Origin: JAFMJV01 sp963800275
GTDB taxonomy: Bacteria; Chloroflexota; Limnocylindria; Limnocylindrales; CSP1-4
Assembly: GCA_963800275.1 (NCBI GenBank)
Contig: CAWDAI010000008.1
Span: forward strand, 62,001-126,000
Length of the DNA stretch: 64,000 nt
Direction: 5' to 3'
In this document: piece by piece, positions 1 through 9,070 of the stretch
How the letters are laid out: each line of letters begins with the position of its first letter
Position numbering within the stretch: the first letter of the stretch is position 1
The notes under the pieces: generated by a model
Databases searched by the model: none
The model's input: the letters and a program-made list of their open reading frames with translations, nothing else
Told to the model about the DNA's origin: nothing
Position numbers and translations under genes: made by a program

Positions 1-453
1 CAGCTGGCGGCCGATGAGCTGGCTGCGCTGATGCCCGCGACAGCCGCGGGTTTCGACCTGCAGACCATGACCTTCACCATGGAGCAGGTGGGCGCCCAGT
101 TCGATCCGGCGCTCCTGGCCGATCTGCAGGCCATCGCCGAAGCTGACGGGGCTGACGTGCAGCAGTTCGCGGTGGCCCAGTCCGCCGGTACCGACGGCAC
201 GGACTTCGTCAGCATCGCCGCCGCCTCCATCCCCGGCGTGCCCGGCACAGAGGTGCAGTCGGCCATCATGTCGCTGCTGTTGCCAGGTACCGATAGCGCC
301 GTGGCCACCGAGGAGACGATCGACGGACGCACGGTCCAGCGGCTCCAGCTCGACGATGCCACTACGGCCTGGATCTTCAGCAGTGACGAGGTCGTGTGGT
401 TCGTGGTGACCACGCTGGAGGATCCCACGGAGGTCATCGCCGCGCTGCCCTGA
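1..453 (+). CDS. Partial hypothetical protein (C-terminal part)
   Basis: The reading frame is open from the first base, so the gene begins upstream of the window and only about 150 C-terminal residues are seen. The first internal ATG, at 31, is probably not the true start. The visible part is acidic and alanine-rich, with alternating hydrophobic stretches (for example TAWIFSSDEVVWFVVTTLED) that suggest beta strands and a soluble domain. There is no membrane segment and no family I can name. A DUF4304-like gene follows on the same strand. The frame is certain; the function is unknown. Confidence 0.6.
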   Translation, partial: QLAADELAALMPATAAGFDLQTMTFTMEQVGAQFDPALLADLQAIAEADGADVQQFAVAQSAGTDGTDFVSIAAASIPGVPGTEVQSAIMSLLLPGTDSAVATEETIDGRTVQRLQLDDATTAWIFSSDEVVWFVVTTLEDPTEVIAALP

Positions 454-536
454 CGGCAGCTCAGGGGGCCTGCGTGGGTCGGCGCGGCCGGGCTGCTATC
501 GCCAGCGGCGGCCCAGTCTCGGGGGATGCTTTCGCG

Positions 537-1193
537 ATGTCGTTCGTTCGTCGGATCCTGGGGATGGCGCCGCCAACAACAAGGGCAGGCGGTGCGGGCT
601 GGGACTCGATCCCCATCGCCGAGTTCGACGCCCTCCTCCTGGAGACGATCGAACCGCCGCTTCTCGCGGCGGGGTTCGAGACCAGTGGCAAACGGCGCTG
701 GGTTCGGTCTTCATCCGCGCCCGTCCGCGATGTCGTCCAGGTGGTGGCGATGAAGGGCCTGACCTACGGCGTGATGTGGGGCCACTCGCTCGACTATGCG
801 CCTCGGCTCGTCAAGGGCGAGGTCCGCTGGCACCGGACAGCGAGGAGCGCGGATATCGACGTCCCCTTCCCCGGGTTCGGGCCACCGTGGCGGATCCCCC
901 TGTGGAAGGGGGACCAGCCTGAGCGGCTCGTACGGGAGTTCGGCGCACAGGTGGAGCCGGATCTTCTTCAATGGCTCGAAGTCCCCGAGGGCGAGCGCTC
1001 ACTCCTGCCCAAGTTCGAGGCCGCGACGGCCGAGTTGACCTGGTATGGCTACTGGGTCAACGTCGCGTTCGCCGCAACCCTCGTCCGTCTCGGGGAGCGA
1101 GCGCGGGCCGCCGAGCAGTTCGACATGTACGCGTCGCAGGCACAGGAGGCGCCGGACGCGGTCGAGGCCCTTCGTCGGGCCGCACTCGGCTGA
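537..1193 (+). CDS. DUF4304-like protein
   Basis: A 218-residue soluble protein. The ATG at 537 is preferred because residues before it read as arginine/glycine-rich noncoding translation. After a short leader the pattern FDALLLETIEPPLLAAGF, then GKRRWVR and a run of beta strands (VVQVVAMKGLTYGVMWG), resembles DUF4304 proteins, a family of unknown function whose members start with a helix, a GF(K/E) turn and an aromatic strand. The C-terminal third contains a helix-rich WYGYWVNVAFAATLVRLGE region that looks TPR-like. It is followed within 30 bp by the truncated IS110 relic on the opposite strand. The family assignment is from motif memory and moderate. Confidence 0.6.
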   Translation: MSFVRRILGMAPPTTRAGGAGWDSIPIAEFDALLLETIEPPLLAAGFETSGKRRWVRSSSAPVRDVVQVVAMKGLTYGVMWGHSLDYAPRLVKGEVRWHRTARSADIDVPFPGFGPPWRIPLWKGDQPERLVREFGAQVEPDLLQWLEVPEGERSLLPKFEAATAELTWYGYWVNVAFAATLVRLGERARAAEQFDMYASQAQEAPDAVEALRRAALG

Positions 1194-1220
1194 CCGCTTG
1201 GACACGCGCCATTCCGCAGG

Positions 1221-1970
1221 TCACCGCAACTGCGCGTCCGACCGCTCAAACGACCCTCGGCCCTGGTCGACCTCGAAGGCGACCTCGTCGTCCAACTCGG
1301 TCACCGCGATGCTCCTGGCCGCGGCGTCCTTGAGCCGTTCGGCCTTCCTCAGCCCCAGGCGACGGTGTCCGGGGCCGGCGTTGGCGTCGGCCAGCGTGCC
1401 CGTGCGCTTCCGTCTCGCGACCGCCGCCGTGGGCGCGACCCGCAGGACCTCCCGTGCGGTGCGGCAGGCCGGGTCGTCGAAGAGCTCGCCCAGCTCGGGG
1501 AAGCCCAGCTCCACGAGCCGGATGAGCCGCTGGCAGACCCGCGCCTGCTCGGTCACGAGCGTCATCGCGAAACGCGCGGCTTGGCGCAGCTCCACGCCCT
1601 CGAGCGGGTCGCGGGGGATGGCGTGGTCCTGCTGGGCCATGAGCGCGAGGCACCTCGCATCGGCCGGGTCGGACTTCGTGCGCTGCATCCGGCTCTTGGC
1701 AAAGTACTTGGCCCCGAGCGGGTTGACCACCCGCACCGGCATCGCTCCGCCACGCAGATGGGAGGCGAGGCCCATCCAGTAGTGGCCCGAGGACTCCATC
1801 GTGATCCGCCCCACCGGCTCGGGTTGGCGGGCCAGCCAGGCGTCGAGGCGGTCGAAGCCGGCGCGGTCCTGGGATACCCGCAGGACCTCGCGGTCGGCCT
1901 TGTCCTGTCCTGCGCGACAACGGGCCACCACGTGCTGCTTGCCGCCGATGTCGATACCCACCGTGATCAT
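1221..1970 (-). pseudogene. IS110-family transposase, C-terminally truncated
   Basis: The 249 residues are the N-terminal DEDD (RuvC-like) half of an IS110-family transposase. It opens MITVGIDIG (first catalytic Asp), then has MESSGHYW (Glu), the diagnostic RMQRTKSDPADA (Asp) and the start of the linking coiled coil (LVELGFPELGELFDDPACRTAR). Intact proteins run to about 400 residues and end with the Transposase_20 domain carrying the serine nucleophile. Here the frame ends in an unrelated tail (GSFERSDAQLR) just after DDEVAFE, so the second half is missing and the element should be immobile. An AAGGAGG ribosome site lies about 8 bases before the ATG. The upstream side (above 1970) is where IS110-group elements carry their left end and bridge RNA. 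Confidence 0.85.
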
Positions 1971-2479
1971 CGGATGCCTCCTTCTGACACCCAGGGGTGC
2001 CCGACCATCCCGGTCAACGTCAGCTGATGGGTCCCATCACCGGTCTCATGTCTGCCGCTGGATCCCGATGACCGTTCACGGCCGAGGGTCGGGGGCCGGC
2101 ATCTAGGGCCGACGGTCATCTGCCGCATAGCATCGTGCCGGTCTCCCCGTGGGGTCGGATGCCATCATCGACCCCGTAACAAGGACGTATATCAGCAGCA
2201 GACGTGCGTGCCACTCACACGGCGCGCGCCGGCCGTCTCCAACAGGTCGTTCGTGTGCCTGCCAAGCAAGCCCGAGTCGCCTGGCTCGCCCATTACGCGC
2301 GCTCGCCTGGCCCGCCCAGCAGGCACGTACGACTTGCCTGGATCGTCGCGCCCGGCAGGCGCACTCGGCTGCACATCCTTCATGCAGGCAGAAGGCGCTT
2401 GACGGAGGAACTCGGTCTACGAAGCGATGCGTTCCAAGAGCTCCAGCGGCGCCGCCGCTGAGATGCGGGCCGCTGCCTG
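1971..2479. other. Intergenic 509 bp: IS110 left-end region, possible bridge RNA
   Basis: No credible gene is present. The part next to the transposase start is structured: a 9-bp inverted repeat has arms GATGACCGT at 2067-2075 and ACGGTCATC at 2112-2120, with further GC pairing possible inside the loop, and a short palindrome GATGGG-T-CCCATC lies at 2026-2038. In IS110-group elements the noncoding left end upstream of the transposase encodes a structured bridge RNA, so 1985-2130 on the minus strand is a candidate relic. The rest, to 2479, shows no recognisable feature. Confidence 0.4.
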
Positions 2480-3673
2480 CTACACCACGCGGTCGCTGAA
2501 GTCGCCGCTCGTGGGGTCCTTGAGGATCAGTTTGGAGCGGCCGTCAGGCAGCAGCTCGCGCTTGATCACCACCAGGCCCTCGTAGGTCTCCGGTGCCTTG
2601 CCGATGGGCTTGGTCGCGCCACCGCGCCAGTCGAGCTCCAGCGGCTCCCAGGCCCGGCTCTTGGCTGAGCGGTAGCAGGCATCCATGATGGCGTTGACCA
2701 CGTAGCCGTCGTAGAGCGTCTCCATCGGCTCCCGGCCCTCGTCCATGGCCGAGAACATGTCGCTGAACATGTCCACGTAGCCTAGCTCCGAGACCTCGTC
2801 GCCGACGGGGAAGAGCCAGCCGGCATCGGTCTCCGCCTTCTCAGCCACGTAGCCACCTTCGCCCTCGCCGGCGCTGAACATCTCGAAGCCGGTGCGCAGG
2901 AAGTTGTTGATCCAGATGGTCCCGCCGGTGCCCGCGACCTCCGTGCGCAGGTCCATGCCGCCGCGGAAGGTCCAGCTGACCTCGAACTGGCCGATGGCGC
3001 CGGACTCGTAACGCACCAATGCGATGGCGTTGTCCTCGGCGTCGATGGGGTGCACCAGCGTGTCGGTCTGGCACATGACCTCGAGCGGCCGGTTACCCTT
3101 GCCCAGGAAGACGCGCCCGATCTCGATGCAGTGGCAGCCGAGGTCGATGATGGCCCCGCCGCCGGTGAGCCGGTGGTCCCAGAACCAGGCCGAGTGCGGT
3201 CCGGGGTGCGCCTCTCGCGCCCGCACCCAGGTGATGTCGCCGAGCGCGCCATCCTGCGCCGAGCGCATGGCCTTGAGCGACTTGGGCGAGTAGACGAGAT
3301 CCTCCAGGTAGCCGCCGAAGATGCCGGCCTCCTCCACCGCCTGCAGCATGCGCTTGGCCTCGCCGGCGTTCCGCCCGAGTGGCTTGGTCACGAGCACGCT
3401 CTTGCCTGCGCGAGCCACCGCCGTCACCGCCTCCTCGTGGAGGAAGTTGGGCAGTCCCACGATGACCGTATCGGTGTCGGGATGGTCGATGGCGGCCTGC
3501 ATATCGGTCGTGGATTCGGGGATGCCGTGGCGGGCCTTGAAGGCCTCGCCGCGCTCGGCCGATCGCGAATAGACCACCTGTACGCGGTCCAGGTTGCGCT
3601 GGCCGTGGAGCGTGGCGGCATAGAAGTCCCCGATGAGCCCCGTCCCCAGCAGGGACACCTTGTGCTGCTTCAC
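2480..3673 (-). CDS. Gfo/Idh/MocA-family oxidoreductase
   Basis: A 397-residue cytosolic dehydrogenase of the type that uses NAD(P) to oxidise or reduce sugars, inositols or derivatives. The N-terminal Rossmann fold shows VSLLGTGLIGDFYA (GxGxxG, residues about 6-20). The usual EKP motif appears as VTKPLGRN, with the catalytic lysine kept but Glu replaced by Thr. The C-terminal alpha/beta domain has GGGAIIDLGCHCIEIGR, where the family's active-site His lies. Length is normal for the family. It stands alone between the IS110 relic region and a divergently placed promoter; no sugar transporter is adjacent. The substrate cannot be inferred. Confidence 0.9.
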   Translation of the reverse strand: MKQHKVSLLGTGLIGDFYAATLHGQRNLDRVQVVYSRSAERGEAFKARHGIPESTTDMQAAIDHPDTDTVIVGLPNFLHEEAVTAVARAGKSVLVTKPLGRNAGEAKRMLQAVEEAGIFGGYLEDLVYSPKSLKAMRSAQDGALGDITWVRAREAHPGPHSAWFWDHRLTGGGAIIDLGCHCIEIGRVFLGKGNRPLEVMCQTDTLVHPIDAEDNAIALVRYESGAIGQFEVSWTFRGGMDLRTEVAGTGGTIWINNFLRTGFEMFSAGEGEGGYVAEKAETDAGWLFPVGDEVSELGYVDMFSDMFSAMDEGREPMETLYDGYVVNAIMDACYRSAKSRAWEPLELDWRGGATKPIGKAPETYEGLVVIKRELLPDGRSKLILKDPTSGDFSDRVV

Positions 3674-3810
3674 AGCGTTCCTCTCCTCCAGCTGATTCGT
3701 GGCTCGATCGTAAACCGTCGGCGCCGCGATCGACCGAGCTATCGGGGCAAGGCTGTACTGGACAGGCGCGGCCCTGCCTGCGGCGCTCGTGTGCTATGGA
3801 GCCCGGTCGT

Positions 3811-4014
3811 CTACTGGTTCACTTCGGCCGGATTGACCGTATGGACCGTGCCAGCCGTGGGGCGGAAGGTGGTCTCGTGGCCGTCGTCCCAGGCCACCCG
3901 ATAGCTGGTGCCGTAATCGTGCTCGACGATCTCGCGGATGGTGCCCGTGCGTGGCGGCTCATCCACTTTCCCGGAATCCACCATGATGCGGTCGCCGACC
4001 TTGGTCGTGCTCAT
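3811..4014 (-). CDS. DUF1918 domain protein
   Basis: A 67-residue protein matching the small DUF1918 family: MSTTKVGDRIMVDSGKVDEPPRTGTI is followed by VEHDYGTSYRVAWDDGHETTF. These proteins are predicted to adopt a small SH3-like or hypervariable beta barrel. They are common in high-GC Gram-positive bacteria and have no established function. The start is set by an AGGAGGA ribosome site just upstream. It is divergent from the amidase gene at 4143, leaving about 130 bp that must hold both promoters. Confidence 0.85.
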   Translation of the reverse strand: MSTTKVGDRIMVDSGKVDEPPRTGTIREIVEHDYGTSYRVAWDDGHETTFRPTAGTVHTVNPAEVNQ

Positions 4015-4142
4015 CGAGTCCTCCTCCCTGGCTCATGGCCATCGCTCCCCCCAAGGGTACGTCCGTGCGGGACCACCGTGGTAGAGCCGACCGGCCCCGA
4101 CGGCCGGGTTGCCTCCTGACCCAAGGCTGCCATGCTGTGCCC

Positions 4143-5744
4143 ATGCACCGGCTCATCCTGGCGCTGTTCCTGGTGGCGACGCTCGCGGTCGCGCCCCCGC
4201 TGGCCCGCGCACCCATGGTCCCGGTCGTGCGCGCGCAGGACGACCAGGCGCAGGCCATCGGCACGGCGGACGGCGATGCGCAGGACGACCAGGCGCAGGC
4301 CATCGGCACGGCGGACGGCGATGCACAGGACGACCTCGAGTCTCCACTGCAGTTGGCCGTGGCCGGCTCGCCGCTGCTGCCCGCTGTGCCCGAACCGATC
4401 CGGGCCACGGTGACACTGCCGGCCCCGGCGCAGCTGCGGCTGCGCGTGGTCGATTTCGATGGCGACACGGTGGCCGAGCTGTACCGCGGACACCGCAGGG
4501 CGGGCGAGCTGCAGCGCGCCTGGGACGGCGTCACGACCGCCGGCCGCCCCGCCTCACCCGGGCCCTACCGGGTGGTCGCGACCACTTCGGTCGACGGGGC
4601 ACTCGAGCGTGCCGAGACGTGGGTCACCGTGGCCGATCGGGCCGTGTCCCCGCAGGCACCGGCATCGATCACCGTGGCCGTCGACCCCGGGCACGGCGGC
4701 GACTACGACGGAGCGGTGGCGTCTGACGGCACCCGCGAGGCCGACATCAACCTCGACATCGGCCTGCGGCTGGCCCGCATGCTCGAAGGCGCGGGCGTCA
4801 ACGTCGTGCTCACTCGCGACGCCGACCGCAACGTCAACGAGCCGCCGCAGGACCGCACCGGGGATCGACTGATCGACGGTGACGATGAGCTCGCCGCTCG
4901 ACCCGACGCGGCCAACGAGGCCCGCGCCGACCTGTTCATCTCGATCCACAACAACACCGCTGCGAGCCCGCGCGTGGGCGGGCCATCCACGCTCTACTTC
5001 GACGAGCGTCCCTTCGCTGCTCGCAACGCCCGCCTCGCCAGGATCGTGCAGGAGGAGATGGTGGCGGGCCTGGCCGAGGCCGGCGAAGACGGCTGGCAGC
5101 CCCACGATCACGGCGCGCTCATCTATCCCTACTACGTGCTGCGGGGCTTCGATCCGCCCCGGCTGCGTCGCCCGACGCAGATGCCGGGTGTGCTCAGCGA
5201 GGGGCTCTTCCTGTCCAACCCGCAAGAGCTGGCGCTGCTCCAGCAGCCGGCCGTACGGGGCGCCATGGCAGCCGCCTACTACCGGGCCGTCTCCAGATAC
5301 CTGGCACGCCGCGGTCCGCACCTGGGCTACGCCCTGGTGGACGGGCCGGCCGAAGCGGTCGACCCGGGCAGGCCACTGACCCTGGGCATCGAGGTCCGCA
5401 ACCAGGGCAGCGAGGCGGTCCGCGACTGGCGGCTCACCGGGGAGCTCGAGCGAGCCCGGCCGCGTTACCTGGGCCGGGTGGGCCGGGGCACACAGATCGC
5501 AGACGCGCGAGTGCCGCGCCTGGCCCCGGGCGAGAGCGCCCTCGTCGAGCTGCGCTTTGCGGCACCGGCGGAGCCCGGCGACTGGGTCCTGCTGGTAGAC
5601 GCTCGTACCGAGTCGGACAAGCGCGCCTCGAACCTGGGCATCCCGCCCCTCCAGGTGCGCTTCGAGACGAACGCGCCGGCGCCTTCCGCTGCTCCTTCGA
5701 TCTCTGCCTCGCCTTCGATCTCCGCCTCGCCCCCCGCTGCCTAA
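4143..5744 (+). CDS. N-acetylmuramoyl-L-alanine amidase (Amidase_3), secreted
   Basis: A 533-residue peptidoglycan amidase cleaving the lactyl-Ala bond of the cell wall. The ATG at 4143 is chosen because it opens a classic signal peptide (MHRLILALFLVATLAVAPP). After it comes a low-complexity segment made by a 45-bp tandem duplication (DDQAQAIGTADGDAQ twice). A FlgD/Ig-like strand region (about 85-165) precedes the catalytic domain. Zinc ligands and catalytic residues fit Amidase_3: the DPGHGG histidine near residue 184, Glu near 199 (GTREADIN), His near 269 (ISIHNN) and Glu near 353 (LSEGLFLSN). A beta-rich domain (residues 400-515) and a SISASP-repeat tail follow. The tail may span the wall. 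Confidence 0.9.
   Translation: MHRLILALFLVATLAVAPPLARAPMVPVVRAQDDQAQAIGTADGDAQDDQAQAIGTADGDAQDDLESPLQLAVAGSPLLPAVPEPIRATVTLPAPAQLRLRVVDFDGDTVAELYRGHRRAGELQRAWDGVTTAGRPASPGPYRVVATTSVDGALERAETWVTVADRAVSPQAPASITVAVDPGHGGDYDGAVASDGTREADINLDIGLRLARMLEGAGVNVVLTRDADRNVNEPPQDRTGDRLIDGDDELAARPDAANEARADLFISIHNNTAASPRVGGPSTLYFDERPFAARNARLARIVQEEMVAGLAEAGEDGWQPHDHGALIYPYYVLRGFDPPRLRRPTQMPGVLSEGLFLSNPQELALLQQPAVRGAMAAAYYRAVSRYLARRGPHLGYALVDGPAEAVDPGRPLTLGIEVRNQGSEAVRDWRLTGELERARPRYLGRVGRGTQIADARVPRLAPGESALVELRFAAPAEPGDWVLLVDARTESDKRASNLGIPPLQVRFETNAPAPSAAPSISASPSISASPPAA
4239..4328 (+). repeat. 45-bp tandem duplication inside the amidase gene
   Basis: Two head-to-tail 45-bp copies (4239-4283 and 4284-4328) differ at a single base and encode DDQAQAIGTADGDAQ twice. 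The repeat lies directly after the signal peptide, in the linker before the folded domains. Because 45 is a multiple of three, copy-number change would keep the frame. Confidence 0.95.
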
Positions 5745-5784
5745 AGGCTGCGGCACCCGTTTTCGAAGTCTCTGCCGGCCGCAT

Positions 5785-5821
5785 CTAAAGGGTTCTCCTG
5801 ATGTCCCCGCCGACCCTTTAG
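5785..5821. terminator. Inverted repeat downstream of the amidase gene
   Basis: Perfect 9-bp arms CTAAAGGGT (5785-5793) and ACCCTTTAG (5813-5821) are separated by 19 bases. The repeat lies 40 bp after the amidase stop and 60 bp before the small gene at 5882. There is no T-run, so it could be a terminator stem or a binding site for a dimeric protein. Confidence 0.4.
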
Positions 5822-5881
5822 GCCCATCGTTCCGTTCAGACGCGACGCCCCCGGTCGCGATCGAGCAGACAGGACGGACCG

Positions 5882-6052
5882 ATGAACGACTACCAGATGA
5901 CCCACCTGACCCAGACCGCTATGGCCGAGCGCCGCGCGGAAGCCGATCGCCACCGACTGGTCCACTCCGCCCGCGGAGCGCGGTCGCGCTCGACGTCTGC
6001 CTTCGGTCGGGCACGACACTCACGCCTGGCATCGCTGCTGCGACGTGCCTGA
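5882..6052 (+). CDS. Small basic hypothetical protein (56 aa)
   Basis: A 56-residue frame starts at ATG 5882 (MNDYQMTHLTQTAMAERRAE) and ends RLASLLRRA. An AGGACGG stretch upstream can serve as ribosome site. The protein is one arginine-rich helix with a polar N-terminus. Short proteins starting MNDY/MSDY with an arginine-rich helix are common in GC-rich bacteria and usually annotated hypothetical. It ends 51 bp before the LuxR-type gene on the same strand, so the two could be cotranscribed. No function can be assigned. Confidence 0.55.
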   Translation: MNDYQMTHLTQTAMAERRAEADRHRLVHSARGARSRSTSAFGRARHSRLASLLRRA

Positions 6053-6103
6053 GTGCCGGGGGCCGGCGGCGATCGCGGGTGGACTGCCCCTATGATCGGC
6101 GCC

Positions 6104-9070
6104 ATGGCGCGCAGGATGTCGAGCTCGGTGCTGGTCGGTCGGACCCAGGCGATGGAGACGCTCGGTTCGGCGCTCGAGCAGACGATCGGGGGTCGCCCCA
6201 GCCACGTCGTCATCGGCGGCGAGGCCGGGGTGGGCAAGACGCGCCTCCTGACTGAGGCCCGCAAACAGGCCGAAGCCAGGGGCGCTCGCGTCGTTTCCGG
6301 GGGCTGCGTCTCGATGGGTGCCGATGGCCTGCCCTTCGCACCCTATACGGAGATCATCCGCTCGCTGGTCGCAGCAGACGGCGCGGCCGCGGTCCGGGCC
6401 ATGGTCGGCCGGGCTGCGCCCGACCTGTCCCGCCTGGTGCCCGCACTCGATACCGGCCAATCGCCGCCGGAGCAGGAGCTGTGGGCGCAGACCCGCCTCT
6501 ACGAGGCCATCCTGGACCTGCTGCGGCGCCTGGCCGCGCAGGGCCCCCTGGTGGTCCAGCTCGAGGACCTGCACTGGGCCGATGCGGGCACGCTCGCGGC
6601 CACCTCCTTCCTGCTCCGCGCCTTCGAGGCCGAGCCCGTCAGCATCTGGGCCACGTTCCGCGCCGACGAGATCACCCGGCGCCACCCGGTCCGTCCCTGG
6701 TTGGCGGAGGTCGTGCGCGACACCGACGTGGCGCGCATCGAGCTGGAGCCACTCGACCAGGCAGAGGTCGCGGCTCTCGTCGCACACATCCTCGGCTCTG
6801 AGCTGCAGGAGCGCGAGGTGGAGGAGATCCGCCGACGCTCGGATGGCAACCCGTTCTTCGTGGAGGAGCTGCTCTGCTGTCGCGATGACTACCAGGAAGC
6901 GCTGCCGGCCTCGCTCAGGGACGTCCTGCTGTCGCGCGTCGATGCCCTACCCGATGACGCCCAGCAGTTGGTCGGGGTAGCCGCCGTGGGTGGCCAGGAG
7001 GTGGAACACGACATCCTCGTTGCCATCGCCGGTGGTGTGGTCGCCGAACCAGGCTTGCGCACGCTGGTCGAGAGCGGTCTGCTGGTGCCGGTCCAGGCCA
7101 TCGATGGCGATGACGCCTACGCCTTCCGCCATGCCCTGCTGCGCGAGGTCACCTACGAGGAGCTGCTGCCGGCCGACCGGCGACGCCTCCATCAGCGTTG
7201 GGGCGAGTTCCTCGCTGAGCATGGGCGAGGCGACGCGACCGATCCGGCGGGCCTCTTGCAGCTGGCCCACCACTGGCGCGAGGCTCGAGACGGACGCGCA
7301 CTGGCGGCGTCGATCGTGGCTGGCGACGCGGCGATGGCCTCATTCAGCTACGAGACCGCCTCGCGCGAGTACGGCGAGGCGCTGGCACTGTGGGAGGACG
7401 GTCCGTCTGGCGACGCCGACATCGACCATGTCGAGCTGCTGGCCAGGGGCGCGCGCGCCGCCTATCTCGCCTCCGACTATCGGCGCGCGTCGTCCTGGTG
7501 TCGCTCGGCCATCGGGGAGGTCGACGCGGCCGATGCAGCTCGCCGGACCACCCTGCGCATCCTGCTGGGACGGATCGAATGGGTCTCCGGTGATTGGGGT
7601 GCCAGCGTCGCCACCTATGAGGGCGCCCTTGCCGGTGCGCCGGCTGAGCCGCCCATCGTCCGTCTTCAGGCGCTGGCTGGCCTGGCCCAGGCATACATGC
7701 TCCATGCCCGGCTGCGCGAGGCCCGGCCCATGTTGGAGGAGGCCATCGACGGCGCCATCGCCAGCGATGCCCGGGAGATGGAGGGACACGCCCGCAACAC
7801 GCTCGGCGGGGTCCTCTCGGGCCTGGGGGAGGGTGACGCGGCACGGGCATCCCTCGAAGCGTCGTTGGCGATCGCCCTCGAGCTGGGCATCCCCGACGAC
7901 ATCGGTCGGGCTTACGTCAACCTGGCTGATGCCGAGAGCTCGAGTGGCTACCCCGAACGAGCCTTCGAGACATCGCTGCAAGGCATGCGTGTGGCGGCCG
8001 AGTGGGGCGTCTCCAACAGCTATGGCTCCTACCTGGGCTACGGCGCGGCCAGTTTCGGCTTCGAGTGCGGACGCTGGGACGAGGCCCTGGATCTGCTCGT
8101 GCGCGCCGACCGCATCTCCGGCTCGAGCGAAGGCTCGTATGTCTACCGGGCGTCGTATGTCGCCGAGCTCTTTGCTTGCAGTGGGGACGAACGGTTCCCC
8201 GCCCTGTGGGAGCGGGCATCTCGCCTCATCCTTGAGCGACCGACTTCCCACACCCACGGTCCGCTCTTCATGGGCGGCATCGAACAGGCTGCCTTCAGGG
8301 GCGATCCGGGCCTGGCTCTGGAGCGCGCGCGGGAGGTCATCGATCTTCTCCACACCGTGGACGGCTCCATCCAGCTGGCCGGCGTCGCCCGCGTCGCGGC
8401 CTGGCCGGTAGCTGACCTGGGCGTGGCCGCCCGCCGCAGCGGAGACGAGGCCGCCCTGGTGCGGGCACGGGCGGAGATGGATGAGCTTGAGCTGATCGCG
8501 GCCGCCTGGCAGAGCGAGGACATCGACCCCCACAGCCGCCTGGCAGAGGTCCTGCGGCTCGGTACGGGTGACCAGCTGGCCGCCGAGCGCGCACGTCTGG
8601 AGGGTACCGACACCGCCACACAGTGGGCCGACCTGGCCGACGCCTGGGCACGACTCGGCCGTCCCTTCCGCTCGGCCATGGCCCGCTGGCGCGAGGCCCA
8701 GGCTGCCGAGGCGAGCGCTGATCGCGAAATGGCCACGGCCGCCCTGCGCACGTCGCACCGGCTGGCCACCGAGCTCAGGGCACGGCCACTGCTGGAGGAG
8801 CTGGAGACCATGGCGCGCCGCCTGCGCGTGCGCCTGGCGGGCGGGCCAGCATCGGTGGCCGCTGAGCGAGCCTACGGCCTGACGCCACGTGAGCTGGAGG
8901 TACTGGCCGAGGTCGCCGCCGGCCACACCAACCGCGAGATCGCCGAGACGCTCTTCATCAGCGACTCCACCGCCGGCGTCCATGTCAGCAACATCCTGGG
9001 CAAGCTGGGAGTGGCCACCCGGACCGAGGCGGCACGCGTCGCCCTCGACCAGGGACTGCTGCCCGCCTGA
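6104..9070 (+). CDS. LuxR-family transcriptional regulator with AAA ATPase and TPR-like region
   Basis: A 988-residue regulator of the large LuxR (LAL/MalT-like) type. The N-terminal AAA domain shows SSVLVGRTQAMETL, Walker A GGEAGVGKT (about 38-46) and Walker B VVQLEDLHWAD (about 150). A helical, TPR-like middle (about 400-880) follows. The C-terminal LuxR helix-turn-helix is clear: LTPRELEVLAEVAAGHTNRE then LFISDSTAGVHVSNILGKLG (about 925-985). Such proteins use ATP and an effector to switch DNA binding. ATG 6104 is chosen because homology begins within a few residues of it; upstream ATGs at 6053 and 6092 are less plausible. The target is unknown; the next gene is convergent. Confidence 0.9.
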   Translation: MARRMSSSVLVGRTQAMETLGSALEQTIGGRPSHVVIGGEAGVGKTRLLTEARKQAEARGARVVSGGCVSMGADGLPFAPYTEIIRSLVAADGAAAVRAMVGRAAPDLSRLVPALDTGQSPPEQELWAQTRLYEAILDLLRRLAAQGPLVVQLEDLHWADAGTLAATSFLLRAFEAEPVSIWATFRADEITRRHPVRPWLAEVVRDTDVARIELEPLDQAEVAALVAHILGSELQEREVEEIRRRSDGNPFFVEELLCCRDDYQEALPASLRDVLLSRVDALPDDAQQLVGVAAVGGQEVEHDILVAIAGGVVAEPGLRTLVESGLLVPVQAIDGDDAYAFRHALLREVTYEELLPADRRRLHQRWGEFLAEHGRGDATDPAGLLQLAHHWREARDGRALAASIVAGDAAMASFSYETASREYGEALALWEDGPSGDADIDHVELLARGARAAYLASDYRRASSWCRSAIGEVDAADAARRTTLRILLGRIEWVSGDWGASVATYEGALAGAPAEPPIVRLQALAGLAQAYMLHARLREARPMLEEAIDGAIASDAREMEGHARNTLGGVLSGLGEGDAARASLEASLAIALELGIPDDIGRAYVNLADAESSSGYPERAFETSLQGMRVAAEWGVSNSYGSYLGYGAASFGFECGRWDEALDLLVRADRISGSSEGSYVYRASYVAELFACSGDERFPALWERASRLILERPTSHTHGPLFMGGIEQAAFRGDPGLALERAREVIDLLHTVDGSIQLAGVARVAAWPVADLGVAARRSGDEAALVRARAEMDELELIAAAWQSEDIDPHSRLAEVLRLGTGDQLAAERARLEGTDTATQWADLADAWARLGRPFRSAMARWREAQAAEASADREMATAALRTSHRLATELRARPLLEELETMARRLRVRLAGGPASVAAERAYGLTPRELEVLAEVAAGHTNREIAETLFISDSTAGVHVSNILGKLGVATRTEAARVALDQGLLPA

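Noticed and set aside
4554..5756. Long minus-strand reading frame opposite the amidase gene
   Set aside because: It is the complement of an Amidase_3 coding region with all catalytic residues; the translation is charged and family-less, as expected from GC-rich codon bias.
7340..8983. 547-codon minus-strand frame opposite the LuxR-type gene
   Set aside because: It mirrors third-position GC of the plus-strand gene and has no recognisable domain.
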